Shown here piece by piece: positions 1-8,668 of a stretch of DNA of 64,000 bases (its first letter is position 1; every line of letters starts with the position of its first letter). Origin of the DNA: Gracilibacillus suaedae (GTDB taxonomy: Bacteria; Bacillota; Bacilli; Bacillales; Amphibacillaceae); NCBI RefSeq assembly GCF_017599345.1, contig NZ_JAGFVL010000062.1, forward strand, positions 1-64,000, given 5' to 3'. Both the position numbers and the translations under genes were made by a program. The notes beneath the pieces are model-generated. The model did not search any database and was not told the origin of the DNA. It saw only the letters and a program-made list of their open reading frames with translations.

Positions 1-15
1 CGGGAGTGTAATATT

Positions 16-60
16 AACTGTGTAAGTAAGAAATGCGTACGGTTTCTTACTCACACAGTT
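16..60 (+). terminator. Stem-loop at IS256 left end
   Basis: An 18-base arm at 16-33 pairs with 43-60 with one mismatch and is followed by a run of T. It can act as a terminator that blocks read-through into the transposase, and it also carries the element's terminal sequence. Confidence 0.55.
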
Positions 61-105
61 TTTTATTTGGTAGAATAAAAATATAAAGCTAAAGGAGTGT
101 TTTAA

Positions 106-1344
106 ATGGGCAAACCCAAAAGAGATCCTAACTCCGTAGAATTAGCTAACAAGATTATGGAACAGTATCAACCAAAGTCTGTAGAAGATATGCAACATGC
201 ATTAAAGGACATATTCGGGCCGATGTTTGAATCGATGCTAAAAGGTGAAATGAATCATCATTTGGGCTATGAATCAAATGATAAAGGAGAAAAAGAAACA
301 AACAATAGACGGAATGGGTACGGAGAAAAGACAGTCAAAACGACTACTGGCGAAGTGGATATTGCCGTACCACGTGATCGAGATAGTTCATTTGAACCGC
401 AACTTATTCCAAAGCGCAAAAGAGATGTTTCTGCCATCGAGGATAAAGTTATCTCCATGTATGCAAGAGGGATGTCTCAGCGAGATATTTCATCCACTAT
501 AGAAGATATCTATGGTTTCTCCGTGTCTCATGAAATGATATCTGATATTACGGATACAGTGCTTCCTGATTTAGAAGAGTGGCAAAGTCGCCCTTTAAGC
601 AACTGTTATCCCTTTGTGTTTGTAGATTGCCTTTATACGACAATACGTAACGACTACGAAACAAAGAAATACGCTGTTTATACCATGTTAGGCTATACCA
701 TGGAAGGAAAGAAAGACATTCTTGGTCTATGGTTAAATGAAACGGAAAGTAAGCATAAATGGATGCAAATCTTTGATGAAATAAAAGCTCGTGGTGTAGA
801 AGATATTTTCTTTATTTCGATGGATGGAGTAAGTGGTTTAGAAGATGGAGCTCGTGCTATTTTCCCACAAGTAATCGTGCAACGCTGTATCGTCCATCTC
901 ATTCGAAATTCGATTAAGTACGTTCCAAGTAAAGACTATAAACCTTTCACCGCTGCCTTAAAAAAGGTGTATAGTGCACCAAGTCTTAAGGCCTGTCATA
1001 GTGCATTTGAAACTTTTCAACAACAATGGTCTGCTTATCCTGGAGCGATTGACGTTTGGAAACGGAATTTCTCCCATGTGGAACAACTATTTGATTATGG
1101 AAGTGCGATACGCAAAATCATGTACACCACAAATGCCGTAGAAAGTATACATTCCAGCTTTAGAAAAGTGACTAAAAAAGGAGCATTCCCAAACGAGAAC
1201 GCTCTTCTAAAAGTCTTGTATTTACGAACGAAAGAACTTGAAAGTAAATGGGAAGGTGGCCATATTCAACAATGGGCAATGGTCATGAACCAGTTCTTAA
1301 TTCATGACCATCTTAATGAACGAGTGTTAAAGTATTTAGAATAA
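106..1344 (+). CDS. IS256-family (mutator-type) transposase
   Basis: DDE transposase that would move the surrounding element by a copy-paste, circle-type mechanism, as known for IS256. At 412 residues it matches the family's usual length of about 400. The acidic triad is visible: Asp174 in VFVDCLY, Asp240 in ISMDGVSGL and Glu346 in TTNAVESIHS. The C-x2-H motif (CIVH, residues 261-264) precedes the helical insertion. The start is set by AAAGGAG nine bases upstream. No frameshift or internal stop is present. It lies at the edge of the window and is unrelated in function to leuA downstream. Confidence 0.95.
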   Translation: MGKPKRDPNSVELANKIMEQYQPKSVEDMQHALKDIFGPMFESMLKGEMNHHLGYESNDKGEKETNNRRNGYGEKTVKTTTGEVDIAVPRDRDSSFEPQLIPKRKRDVSAIEDKVISMYARGMSQRDISSTIEDIYGFSVSHEMISDITDTVLPDLEEWQSRPLSNCYPFVFVDCLYTTIRNDYETKKYAVYTMLGYTMEGKKDILGLWLNETESKHKWMQIFDEIKARGVEDIFFISMDGVSGLEDGARAIFPQVIVQRCIVHLIRNSIKYVPSKDYKPFTAALKKVYSAPSLKACHSAFETFQQQWSAYPGAIDVWKRNFSHVEQLFDYGSAIRKIMYTTNAVESIHSSFRKVTKKGAFPNENALLKVLYLRTKELESKWEGGHIQQWAMVMNQFLIHDHLNERVLKYLE

Positions 1345-1440
1345 CTTACACACTTTTCTTGACAAGCCCAGTTACCCAAGTGTAGGATGGGATACAAGTC
1401 ACAAATCTTGCATTCTCTACGAAATCTTTATAAAAAAATA

Positions 1441-1494
1441 AAAAACACTTCCCAATTTGAGTTCTTATTCACTCAAAACACGGGAAGTGTTTTT
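1441..1494. terminator. Bidirectional intrinsic terminator
   Basis: The outer arms AAAAACACTTCCC (1441-1453) and GGGAAGTGTTTTT (1482-1494) pair, and an inner stem of TTTGAGT (1456-1462) and ACTCAAA (1471-1477) extends it. A-rich and T-rich flanks allow termination on either strand. Confidence 0.8.
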
Positions 1495-1571
1495 GCGTGG
1501 AACATTATTTTCCAGCCTCTTTTACTCTTGACGACCGTTTCTTCGGTGACAAGCTAGTATGTATATAAATG

Positions 1572-1610
1572 AACGTAAAAAGGCTGAAAAAAATCAGCCC
1601 TTTTTACGTT
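1572..1610. terminator. Intrinsic terminator
   Basis: The arms AACGTAAAAAGGCTGA (1572-1587) and TCAGCCCTTTTTACGTT (1594-1610) form a strong hairpin with a short A loop. It lies directly 3' of the decayed speD fragment on the minus strand and may be that gene's original terminator. Confidence 0.8.
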
Positions 1611-1651
1611 TTGATCTGTTGCGTACGCTACCTATAATTTTTTATATTACA

Positions 1652-1905
1652 TTACAAATTTCGAGATTTTACGCCTCTTATTATTTCTCTACAATTATTA
1701 TTGTTTGACTCTAAAGAGTAATCCAAGTGCAGAATTGCTAACTTTGGTTGGACGTACCTTCCGCATGTGTAAATATCAATACTTGCATATCCCCGTTCTG
1801 GAGAACTGTGTATACTTAAATGAGACTCTGCTAAGATAACAACTCCACAGATCCCTTGTGGTGAGAACTCGTGAACTGCGAGAACGCAAATAACTGATGA
1901 CTTTT
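1652..1905 (-). pseudogene. S-adenosylmethionine decarboxylase fragment (speD/speH type)
   Basis: The minus strand encodes an open stretch containing FSPQGICGVV, ILAESHLSIHSSPERGYA and IDIYTCG. These are the core of the pyruvoyl-dependent AdoMet decarboxylase, and the Ser of AESH is the self-cleavage site that becomes the pyruvoyl group. The enzyme makes decarboxylated AdoMet for spermidine synthesis. An in-frame stop lies just upstream of the fragment, no start codon or N-terminal part is recognisable, and the C-terminal part is shortened, so only about 80 codons remain. This is a dead remnant, and a functional copy would have to be elsewhere. It was identified by motif reading alone. Confidence 0.8.
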
Positions 1906-1983
1906 AGTAATTATTAAATCCAATAAAGCACAAAAAACCAACTCAAGAAATTACCTCCACCACTAGCCCGTTTTGAATTAGTT

Positions 1984-1992
1984 TGCTATAAT
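1984..1992 (+). promoter_or_regulatory. Extended -10 promoter for the leuA T-box transcript
   Basis: TGCTATAAT matches the extended -10 consensus TGnTATAAT, so a weak -35 would be tolerated. Transcription would begin near 1999, just before the T-box leader. Confidence 0.6.
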
Positions 1993-2004
1993 GAGCATAA
2001 TAAA

Positions 2005-2311
2005 AATTGGAAATGCATTGATAAGAAATAGTACTTGCTAACTTGTTTTAAGAAAGTTGCTGGTTGATGGGAAGCAATAACAGGGAAGCAGGGAACTCGT
2101 CTTAGAGCAGACTTAGTGAAACCTAAACCATGTAGAGATTAGCTAAGGACGGAACCCCGCCGTTAAAAGGGAAGGATATAAGGCAAAGCAAACCTGTCTG
2201 TATCTGGATAAGTGCATGATAATAGTTAATTATCATGAAATCGGGGTGGTACCGCGTAAGCATAAGTCTTTCGTCTCCATAGCAATTGCTGGAGATGAAG
2301 GGCTTTTTTTA
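2005..2311 (+). promoter_or_regulatory. T-box leader (tRNA-sensing riboswitch) upstream of leuA
   Basis: The leader carries the T-box core GGGTGGTACCGCG at 2244-2256, which base-pairs with the acceptor end of uncharged tRNA. A terminator hairpin follows (CTCCA and TGGAG arms, 2265-2311) and ends in seven T. Uncharged tRNA should stabilise the antiterminator and let leuA be read. A candidate specifier triplet is CTC at 2096-2098 (Leu) in the context GGAACTCG. That agrees with the gene controlled, but the stem I fold was not computed. Confidence 0.9.
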
Positions 2312-2338
2312 TTTTCAAATTTAAGGGAGGAATGTACA

Positions 2339-4000
2339 ATGTTTAATCATCAAAAATATGAAAAGCAATACTTTTTGCCGCCGACTATTACTTATGACTG
2401 GGTGGAGAAAGAAACGATAGAGAAAGCTCCGACATGGTGCAGTGTGGATTTGCGGGATGGAAACCAGGCATTACCGATCCCGATGAATTTGGAAGAAAAA
2501 CTAGAGATGTTCCAACTGTTGGTAGATATCGGTTTTAAGGAAATAGAAGTTGCATTTCCAGCTGCCTCTGATACAGAATTTAATCTGGTGCGGACGCTGA
2601 TTGACAACAATATGATCCCTGACGATGTGACGATTATGGTGATCACACAGGCGAGAGAGCACATTATCCGTAGAACGTTTGAAGCGGTTCAAGGTGCGCC
2701 CAATGCCATTATTCATCTATACAATTCTACTTCAGAAGCCCAGCGCAGACAGGTCTTCAAGAAAACCAAGGATGAGATCAAACAAATTGCTGTAGATGGA
2801 GCCATTTTAGTAAAAGAGCTTGCAGAGGAAACCGAAGGCAATTTTTATTTCCAATACAGTCCGGAAAGTTTCCCAGGAACAGAAGTGGACTATGCATTAG
2901 ATATTTGTAATAGTGTGTTAGATATTTGGAAGCCAACACCTGAGCATCAAGCAATCATCAATATTCCGACAACAGTAGAGAATGCGATGCCTCATATTTT
3001 TGCAAGTCAAATCGAATATATGCATAAAAACCTGTCTTATCGCGATGGTGTCAGGTTGTCGATTCATCCCCATAATGACCGTGGCTGCGGGGTAAGTGAT
3101 GCCGAATTTGGTGTTTTAGCTGGTGCAGAAAGAGTAGAAGGAACCTTGTTTGGCATAGGAGAACGTACGGGAAATGTCGATCTAATTACCTTGGCAATGA
3201 ATATGTATTCTCAAGGATATGATCCTAAATTGAATTTTAATAACTTAGAAGCAATTCGAAAACAGTATGAAGGATTGACAAGAACGGCAGTATATGAACG
3301 TCAGCCTTATTCCGGTGATCTTGTTTTTACCGCATTTTCTGGGTCACATCAAGATGCTATCTCCAAGGGCATGAAATACCGCAAGGAAAACCAGGTGGAA
3401 AAATGGGATGTATCATATATTCCAGTAGATCCCATGGATTTGGGACGAAATTATCAAACAGATGTGATCCGAATTAACAGCCAGTCTGGCAAAGGCGGGA
3501 TCGGTTATATCCTCGAAACCAATTATGGCATTAAGCTCCCGTATAAAATGAATGAAGAAATGGGATATGCTACGAAAAAAGTATCAGATCAAACAAATAG
3601 AGAGCTGTCTTCCGAGGAAATCTACCATGTTTTTAAAGAGCAGTATCTTGATTATTGCCCGAATTTCCAGCTAGTTGATTACCGCTTTGAAAAAGGAGAG
3701 CAGCAGGAAGTCACCTTGACATTACAACAAGCCGATCAGTACATCAAGTTACAAGGAGAAGGTACGGGAAGCTTAGATGCTGTCAGCAATACACTGAAAA
3801 CCTCATTTCAGCTGGATTATGAATTGGAAGTGTATGAGCAGCATTCCTTAGGAAAAGATTCTCTTGCAGAATCCTGTGCGCAGATCGGAATCTCACATAA
3901 CGGGCAAATGTATTGGGGAGCTGGAATTGATGAAGATATTATGAAGGCATCGGTTCAGGCTTTGGTGGTTGCGGTCAATAGGCTGGAGGATTCTAAGTAG
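2339..4000 (+). CDS. leuA: 2-isopropylmalate synthase
   Basis: Catalyses the first committed step of leucine synthesis, condensing acetyl-CoA with 2-ketoisovalerate in the cytoplasm. The N-terminal HMGL-like barrel shows LRDGNQA (Asp40 is a metal ligand) and HPHNDRG near residue 242 (metal-binding His-x-His/Asn). GERTGNVDL follows, then the C-terminal LeuA dimerisation/regulatory domain. The 553-residue length fits the longer LeuA class (about 550-560 residues). ATG 2339 is chosen because GGGAGG lies eight bases upstream; an earlier in-frame ATG lies inside the T-box. It stands alone, not in an ilv-leu operon, and is controlled by the leader T-box. Confidence 0.95.
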   Translation: MFNHQKYEKQYFLPPTITYDWVEKETIEKAPTWCSVDLRDGNQALPIPMNLEEKLEMFQLLVDIGFKEIEVAFPAASDTEFNLVRTLIDNNMIPDDVTIMVITQAREHIIRRTFEAVQGAPNAIIHLYNSTSEAQRRQVFKKTKDEIKQIAVDGAILVKELAEETEGNFYFQYSPESFPGTEVDYALDICNSVLDIWKPTPEHQAIINIPTTVENAMPHIFASQIEYMHKNLSYRDGVRLSIHPHNDRGCGVSDAEFGVLAGAERVEGTLFGIGERTGNVDLITLAMNMYSQGYDPKLNFNNLEAIRKQYEGLTRTAVYERQPYSGDLVFTAFSGSHQDAISKGMKYRKENQVEKWDVSYIPVDPMDLGRNYQTDVIRINSQSGKGGIGYILETNYGIKLPYKMNEEMGYATKKVSDQTNRELSSEEIYHVFKEQYLDYCPNFQLVDYRFEKGEQQEVTLTLQQADQYIKLQGEGTGSLDAVSNTLKTSFQLDYELEVYEQHSLGKDSLAESCAQIGISHNGQMYWGAGIDEDIMKASVQALVVAVNRLEDSK

Positions 4001-4004
4001 ATTT

Positions 4005-4035
4005 AAAAAGGTGTCTCACCATAGACACCTTTTTT
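4005..4035 (+). terminator. Intrinsic terminator of leuA
   Basis: The arms AAAAAGGTGTC and GACACCTTTTTT enclose an eight-base loop and end in a T run, immediately after the leuA stop. Confidence 0.9.
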
Positions 4036-4243
4036 GTTATGAAGAAATTAAGTACTGTGTGCTAACTGGCTTAACTTTTTAGAATGATGAATAATGTGAT
4101 TTTTATACATTTCCTTAGTATGTAATCTGTGTAACTTCTGGTTTAGATGTAGTATCACTACTTTTATATCCAATTTTCTGGTATATTAATTGTAGGTAAA
4201 TAGTTTTATTTGTTATATCATGACAAACGAAAAGGGTGTAAAA

Positions 4244-5275
4244 ATGGCGATCTTCTTCGAAAATCATACAGATGACAGACAAAAAATCTATGATGTAGCT
4301 GAGGAATGGAAAGATGAGTGTTTATTAGATGGTAAGTCGATTATATGGGACGGAGAAAATATTTGGACAGAGCAAAATATGAATCGTTTTCGAGCTATCT
4401 TTATTGAGAACCCTGATGCATCAGGAAATAGTTTTGATAGCAAGTTAAAAAAACAACTAGAAAATGAATCCCAAAGTGTTTATAAATTTGCTATTGAGCT
4501 ATTGTTTATCTATTATATGTTTCCGTATAGAAAATCAGTTAGTTTTAAAACAAAGATAGAAAAGCTAGAAATGATTGCTTCATGGAAAGGAGTAGAGTTT
4601 GATCGTTCGTGGAAAGTATTTGGTGCATTAAAAGATGGCCTTGGAGCTACGGGAACTTTCTATAATACTAGCAAATATTTTGAAGTATCTTTTCTGTTTT
4701 TAGTGGTAGAGAGGCTAAAAGGACTTTCATTAGATATTCGAAAAGATATATTACATGATCCTAAACAACTGAAACGACATGCTGATGAAATACGACAAAG
4801 GCTTGGTAAGCGAGTGCAAGCACTACATATATTTTTACACTTATTGTTACCGGATTACTTCGAATCGATTGCTAGTTGGGGGGCATAAAGAGAAAATTGT
4901 AAAGGCTTATTCTAATTATATACCGGATTCTTCTGTTGAAGATACAGATGAAAAGTTGTTGATGATTAGAGAAAAGCTGCAAGAACACTATCTAGATGAG
5001 CAAATAAATTTTTATAGAATGCCTGAAATTGCGAAGGTTTGGCAAGAAGAAAAGCCTACCGCAGAACCAGAAATAAGGAATAAAGAAATGGATGAGAAGA
5101 AAATCAATACCTCCTGTGTGAATTTTGATAGTGTTGAAAATAAATTGGAAGGGTTAGTGTTTGAAAATATGAACTTCTGCTTGATCAAGTAATGACAGCT
5201 ATTCAGAACGGAAAACATATTATTCTCACTGGATATCCAGGCACCATTATTAAATATTTTCTCACTAACTCATAA
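4244..5275 (+). pseudogene. McrB-like restriction subunit, frameshifted and cut at Walker A
   Basis: The reading frame runs from ATG 4244 (AAAGGGTG upstream). It breaks at a G run near 4877-4882, continues in another frame to about 5170, shifts again, and then reads ELLLDQVMTAIQNGKH followed by IILTGYPGT. That is the entry to an AAA+/McrB-type GTPase domain, but the Walker A motif is cut after GYPGT (GKS missing) and the frame ends at 5275. McrB normally loads the McrC nuclease on modified DNA. Here the motor domain is absent and the gene must be dead. The N-terminal part would be the DNA-recognition region. No mcrC follows. Confidence 0.7.
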
Positions 5276-5600
5276 TCAACAACATTCTCATGAGTGGTAT
5301 CCTAATTGTTCAATTATAGTTCTCCATGTTTTATTTTAACTTCTACATGAGTATCAAGTATTTAGTAGAATGATATTCAATTATATAAAATAAAAAACGA
5401 GCTTTATTAAATTAGGGAAGCGGTTATAAGCTTAATGAATTTTAAATTCTGTAAGGAAAAATACTTTGCCATCCTACAGTTTATATTATTTAATGGATAT
5501 ACGAATTTGAATGAGTAATTGGAAACTCATGTCAAATTCCATTATTACTTTATGTACTAAATGATAAGGAAGAAGAAATTTATTGAATGGATGATTAACT
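5276..5600. other. AT-rich gap, no gene seen
   Basis: There is no credible reading frame or RNA signature. It begins exactly where the mcrB-like frame is lost, so it marks an old deletion joint. Confidence 0.5.
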
Positions 5601-6350
5601 ATGGATTTAAATAGAAAAAAAGGGTTAGTAGTTTCTTATTATCTCTCTAAGTATGATAGAAAGGCGTTAAAAGAACTGAAATACGATTCCTTTAGAGCAG
5701 CTTTTAGAGATATCGGCACAAAACTTAATATTCCACCTAATACTATTAAAAATAGACGAGATGACTATGATTCAATAAATGATAATAATAGAAATGGGTG
5801 GTATCAGAAAGAGTTATCTAAAAGCACTCTAGACATAGTAGAGCAATTCGGAAATATTAGTGAGGTTGCATTAACAGAAATTGTTAAGGATATTTTGTTC
5901 AATACAAATGACAATAACTCTCTATTTGAGTTACTTAAAGAGGATGAAGATTCAAGTAATAGTTCGTTCAATAACCGAGGAATTACTGGTAAACAGGCAG
6001 AAAAATTATTTATACAATATTTTAACGACGGATTGTTTAATGATTATGAAGGAGAGCTAATTGATACTCGTGATGATGGCTGTGGCTATGATTTTAAATT
6101 GAGTGGTGAGACTAAAGTTGTATTTGAAGTAAAGGGACTTTCGTCTGAAGAAGGTGGCGTTAGCTTTACAGATAAAGAATGGTCAATTGCTAAGGAGTTG
6201 AAGTCCAAATATATTCTAATAATTATTAGTAACATATCTTTAAGTCCGAAAATAAAAGTTGTTGTTAATCCCTATGAAAAAATAAATCCAACTAAAAGAT
6301 ATACAAAAGTTATATCTGTAAATTGGGCTTTTAGAACAAGAGAAATGTAG
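5601..6350 (+). CDS. DUF3883-type PD-(D/E)XK nuclease-like protein
   Basis: Two-part protein of 249 residues. The N-terminal half (about 1-125) is polar and looks like a DNA-binding helical region, with PPNTIKNRRDDYD typical of this family. The C-terminal half matches the DUF3883 fold: CGYDF (Asp164), FEVKG (Glu176, Lys178), then FTDKEWSIA and YILIIISNI. Asp and Glu-x-Lys form a complete PD-(D/E)XK triad, which suggests an active endonuclease. The ribosome binding site is weak. It sits alone between an mcrB remnant and an IS3 remnant in a defence island, so a role in restriction is inferred from context. No partner gene is evident. Confidence 0.75.
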   Translation: MDLNRKKGLVVSYYLSKYDRKALKELKYDSFRAAFRDIGTKLNIPPNTIKNRRDDYDSINDNNRNGWYQKELSKSTLDIVEQFGNISEVALTEIVKDILFNTNDNNSLFELLKEDEDSSNSSFNNRGITGKQAEKLFIQYFNDGLFNDYEGELIDTRDDGCGYDFKLSGETKVVFEVKGLSSEEGGVSFTDKEWSIAKELKSKYILIIISNISLSPKIKVVVNPYEKINPTKRYTKVISVNWAFRTREM

Positions 6351-6362
6351 TAATATCTAGTG

Positions 6363-6747
6363 AGAATGATTTGAATCTATTGCTAATCCACATAAAGATG
6401 TACCATTAGTTCAGCGTACTTTCGCGACAGTAAAATATAACCTAAATCGCTTCGACTTGTTCCATACAGATCGAGGAAGTGAGTTTAAGAATAAGCTTAT
6501 TGATGAAGCTTAGAGACATTTGGCATTGAGCGATCTCTTAGTGACAAAGGTACACCTTATGACAATGCAGTGGCGGAAGCAACATTCAGAACAATTAAAA
6601 CAGAATTCGTAAGTGGTATGTTTTTTTAAGTCAGCAAGAGCTAGCTCTGGAATTTTTTGATTACGTAAATTGTTCAATAATATTAGAATCCATGATTCAT
6701 TAGACTATTTACCGCCTAAAGAATATTTAAATGCAATCACCAAGTAG
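6363..6747 (+). pseudogene. IS3-family transposase (OrfB) 3' remnant
   Basis: Three frames must be joined to read the end of an integrase-core transposase: FHTDRGSEFKNKLIDEA, then FGIERSLSDKGTPYDNAVAE and ATFRTIKTEF, then QQELALEFFDYVN and IRIHDSLDYLPPKEYLNA. The HTDRG Asp and the catalytic Glu of NAVAEATF identify the DDE core of IS3-type elements. Frameshifts near 6512, 6626 and 6674 and a missing 5' half show that it is inactive. It sits inside the defence island and marks past insertion. Confidence 0.85.
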
Positions 6748-7147
6748 AAGTGAGCACTCTTTCGTGGAGAAACGCGTACTTTACTTGGAGATGCGAGCAA
6801 GATTGCCTTGATTGCTGAACCAGATTTATTTAATATCTGGTTTCCTGGCTCATCACCTTGCCCGTAGATGCTCAAAGTCAAGTGACAAACTGTACGCACT
6901 AGCTTCCAATAAAGCTCTAAAAACTTAGAACACTACAAACAAGTTTATGTTCCTTTAAAAATTTGTTCAGTTTAGTGTTGAAATACCATAATGCTCTCTT
7001 AGCTAATTAGGTTAATGCTCGGCTTTTAATTTTACAATATAAAAGCTATCACTTTTTGACTGCTTTTCTATATATATCCCTAAAAATTTGTCGTAAATAA
7101 TGATATATTAGTAATAGTTATTATTAGTAATTTAGGCGGTGTAAGGA
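6748..7147. other. Gap with no recognised gene, promoter region of the five-gene system
   Basis: Only short unsupported frames occur here. The last 100 bases are very AT-rich and precede the first gene of the system, so its promoter should be here, but no confident -35/-10 pair was found. Confidence 0.45.
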
Positions 7148-8644
7148 ATGACGTCGAACTCTGAATTTGAATTAATTGCTCCAGAAGCATCCTCTGTTGT
7201 AGAATCAATGCGTTCAATTGGCTATAATCTTGAGACTGCTTTATCCGATATTATAGATAATAGTATTTCAGCACAAGCAGCTGAAATTAAAATCAACTTC
7301 CATTGGGATAATAATAACAGCTATATTAGAATAGAAGACAACGGAATAGGCATGAGTAAGATGGAATTAACTCAGGCGATGAAAATCGGTTCAAAAAATC
7401 CGTTAGCGCAACGTGAGTCAAAAGATCTCGGAAGGTTTGGAATGGGACTAAAAACAGCAGCTTTTTCCCAATGTCGAAGGTTGACGGTTAAATCTAGACG
7501 TTATTCAGGTTGCTCTAATACTCGGTGTTGGGACTTAGATACCATACGGAAAACGGGGAAATGGACACTTCTAACAAATACAAAGGATGAAAAATCATCC
7601 GTGAATTTAAGTGAATTTTCATATAAAAGCGCTGGAACTATAGTCTTATTAGAACGATTAGACCGAGTAATATCGTTACCGTATTCAAGTAGAAAATACA
7701 ATGCTTTCTTATCTAAGATAGATAAAGTAGAAAAACATTTAAGAATGGTTTTTCATCGATATTTATCAGGTCCTAATTCGATAAATATAATAATAAATAA
7801 CCATCCTATTGAAGCATGGGATCCATACTTACTAAAACAAGATGCTACTCAAGAATTATTAGAAGAACCTTTTCAAGATGAAGATCAGGTAGTTAAAGTG
7901 GCTGCTTATATATTACCACACCATTCTAAAGTTTCTGAAGAGGTTTATAAAAATGCAGAGGGACCGAAAGGATGGAATGGTCAGCAAGGCTTTTATATAT
8001 ACAGGAACAAAAGGTTGCTAGTGGCGGGGAGTTGGTTAGGTTTATTTAAAAAAGAAGAACCTTATAAATTAGCCAGGGTTATGGTTGATATAACTAGTAA
8101 CTCAGATTTTAATTGGCAAATAGATATCAAAAAATCAGTGGCCAGACCACCCAACAAAATTTTGCAGGAATTGAAAAGGATTGGTAATTTAGCAAGACAA
8201 GCTTCTTATAGAGTTTTCTATCATCGTGGTACAAAAATAATTGGTTCAGGTTCTAACACTATTAAAGAAAGTCATTTGTGGGAGCAGGTATATAGGCATG
8301 GTAAGTCATTTTATAAGTTAAACAAGTCCCACCCATTGTTATTAAAATTAATTGAAGATACTTCGGTTGATGAAAGAATATTATATACTTATTTGTCATT
8401 AGTTGAAGAAAATTTACCAATAAACCTAGTACCTTATCAGCCATCAAAAGAAAACAACGTAGAAGTGAACAAGAAAAAAATAATTAATGATGATGAAAAA
8501 GCTAGGGTATTAAGAGGATTGAGTGATTTTATTTATACAATGAGGCAACTAAATTATACAGAGGAAGATATTCTGTTTAAGTTAAGAAATAGTGAACCTT
8601 ATAAACATTATCCTGAATTAATTGATGCTAGATTAGATGAATAA
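7148..8644 (+). CDS. MORC/MutL-type GHKL ATPase of a restriction-like system
   Basis: Cytoplasmic 498-residue ATPase. The Bergerat fold motifs are all present near the N-terminus: the N-box with SDIIDNSI (Asn38), IEDNGIGM (Asp64, G1 motif) and DLGRFGMGLKTAAF (residues 93-106, G2 motif). GHKL ATPases such as MutL, Hsp90 and MORC use ATP-driven dimerisation. Linkage of this type to Z1 helicases and DNA methylases was described by Iyer, Abhiman and Aravind in their comparative study of MORC origins. Here it is the first gene of five. Only 24 bases separate it from the Z1 gene. The C-terminal part (after about residue 300) is unfamiliar. Confidence 0.85.
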   Translation: MTSNSEFELIAPEASSVVESMRSIGYNLETALSDIIDNSISAQAAEIKINFHWDNNNSYIRIEDNGIGMSKMELTQAMKIGSKNPLAQRESKDLGRFGMGLKTAAFSQCRRLTVKSRRYSGCSNTRCWDLDTIRKTGKWTLLTNTKDEKSSVNLSEFSYKSAGTIVLLERLDRVISLPYSSRKYNAFLSKIDKVEKHLRMVFHRYLSGPNSINIIINNHPIEAWDPYLLKQDATQELLEEPFQDEDQVVKVAAYILPHHSKVSEEVYKNAEGPKGWNGQQGFYIYRNKRLLVAGSWLGLFKKEEPYKLARVMVDITSNSDFNWQIDIKKSVARPPNKILQELKRIGNLARQASYRVFYHRGTKIIGSGSNTIKESHLWEQVYRHGKSFYKLNKSHPLLLKLIEDTSVDERILYTYLSLVEENLPINLVPYQPSKENNVEVNKKKIINDDEKARVLRGLSDFIYTMRQLNYTEEDILFKLRNSEPYKHYPELIDARLDE

Positions 8645-8668
8645 ATGTAAAAGTGAGCGAGGGATAAA

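Larger units (their letters stand above)
1..1370 (+). mobile_element. IS256-family insertion sequence
   Basis: A single intact transposase gene is flanked by related sequence. Near the left side the element reads ACTGTGTAAG (17-26). The right side, read on the other strand just after the stop codon, gives AGTGTGTAAG, which is an imperfect inverted repeat. The exact left terminus may lie at or just before base 1, and no target-site duplication could be confirmed. The transposase frame is undamaged, so the element may be active. Confidence 0.75.

Noticed and set aside
2216-2338. Extension of leuA to an upstream ATG at 2216
   Set aside because: It lies inside the T-box core and terminator, has no ribosome binding site, and adds 41 residues absent from LeuA proteins.
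4779-5192. Separate gene of 137 codons in the mcrB-like region
   Set aside because: It is the continuation of the mcrB-like protein in another frame and its first part overlaps the previous frame; it is not an independent gene.
6705-6899. Minus-strand frame of 64 codons after the IS3 remnant
   Set aside because: No ribosome binding site, no family resemblance, and it overlaps the end of the transposase remnant.
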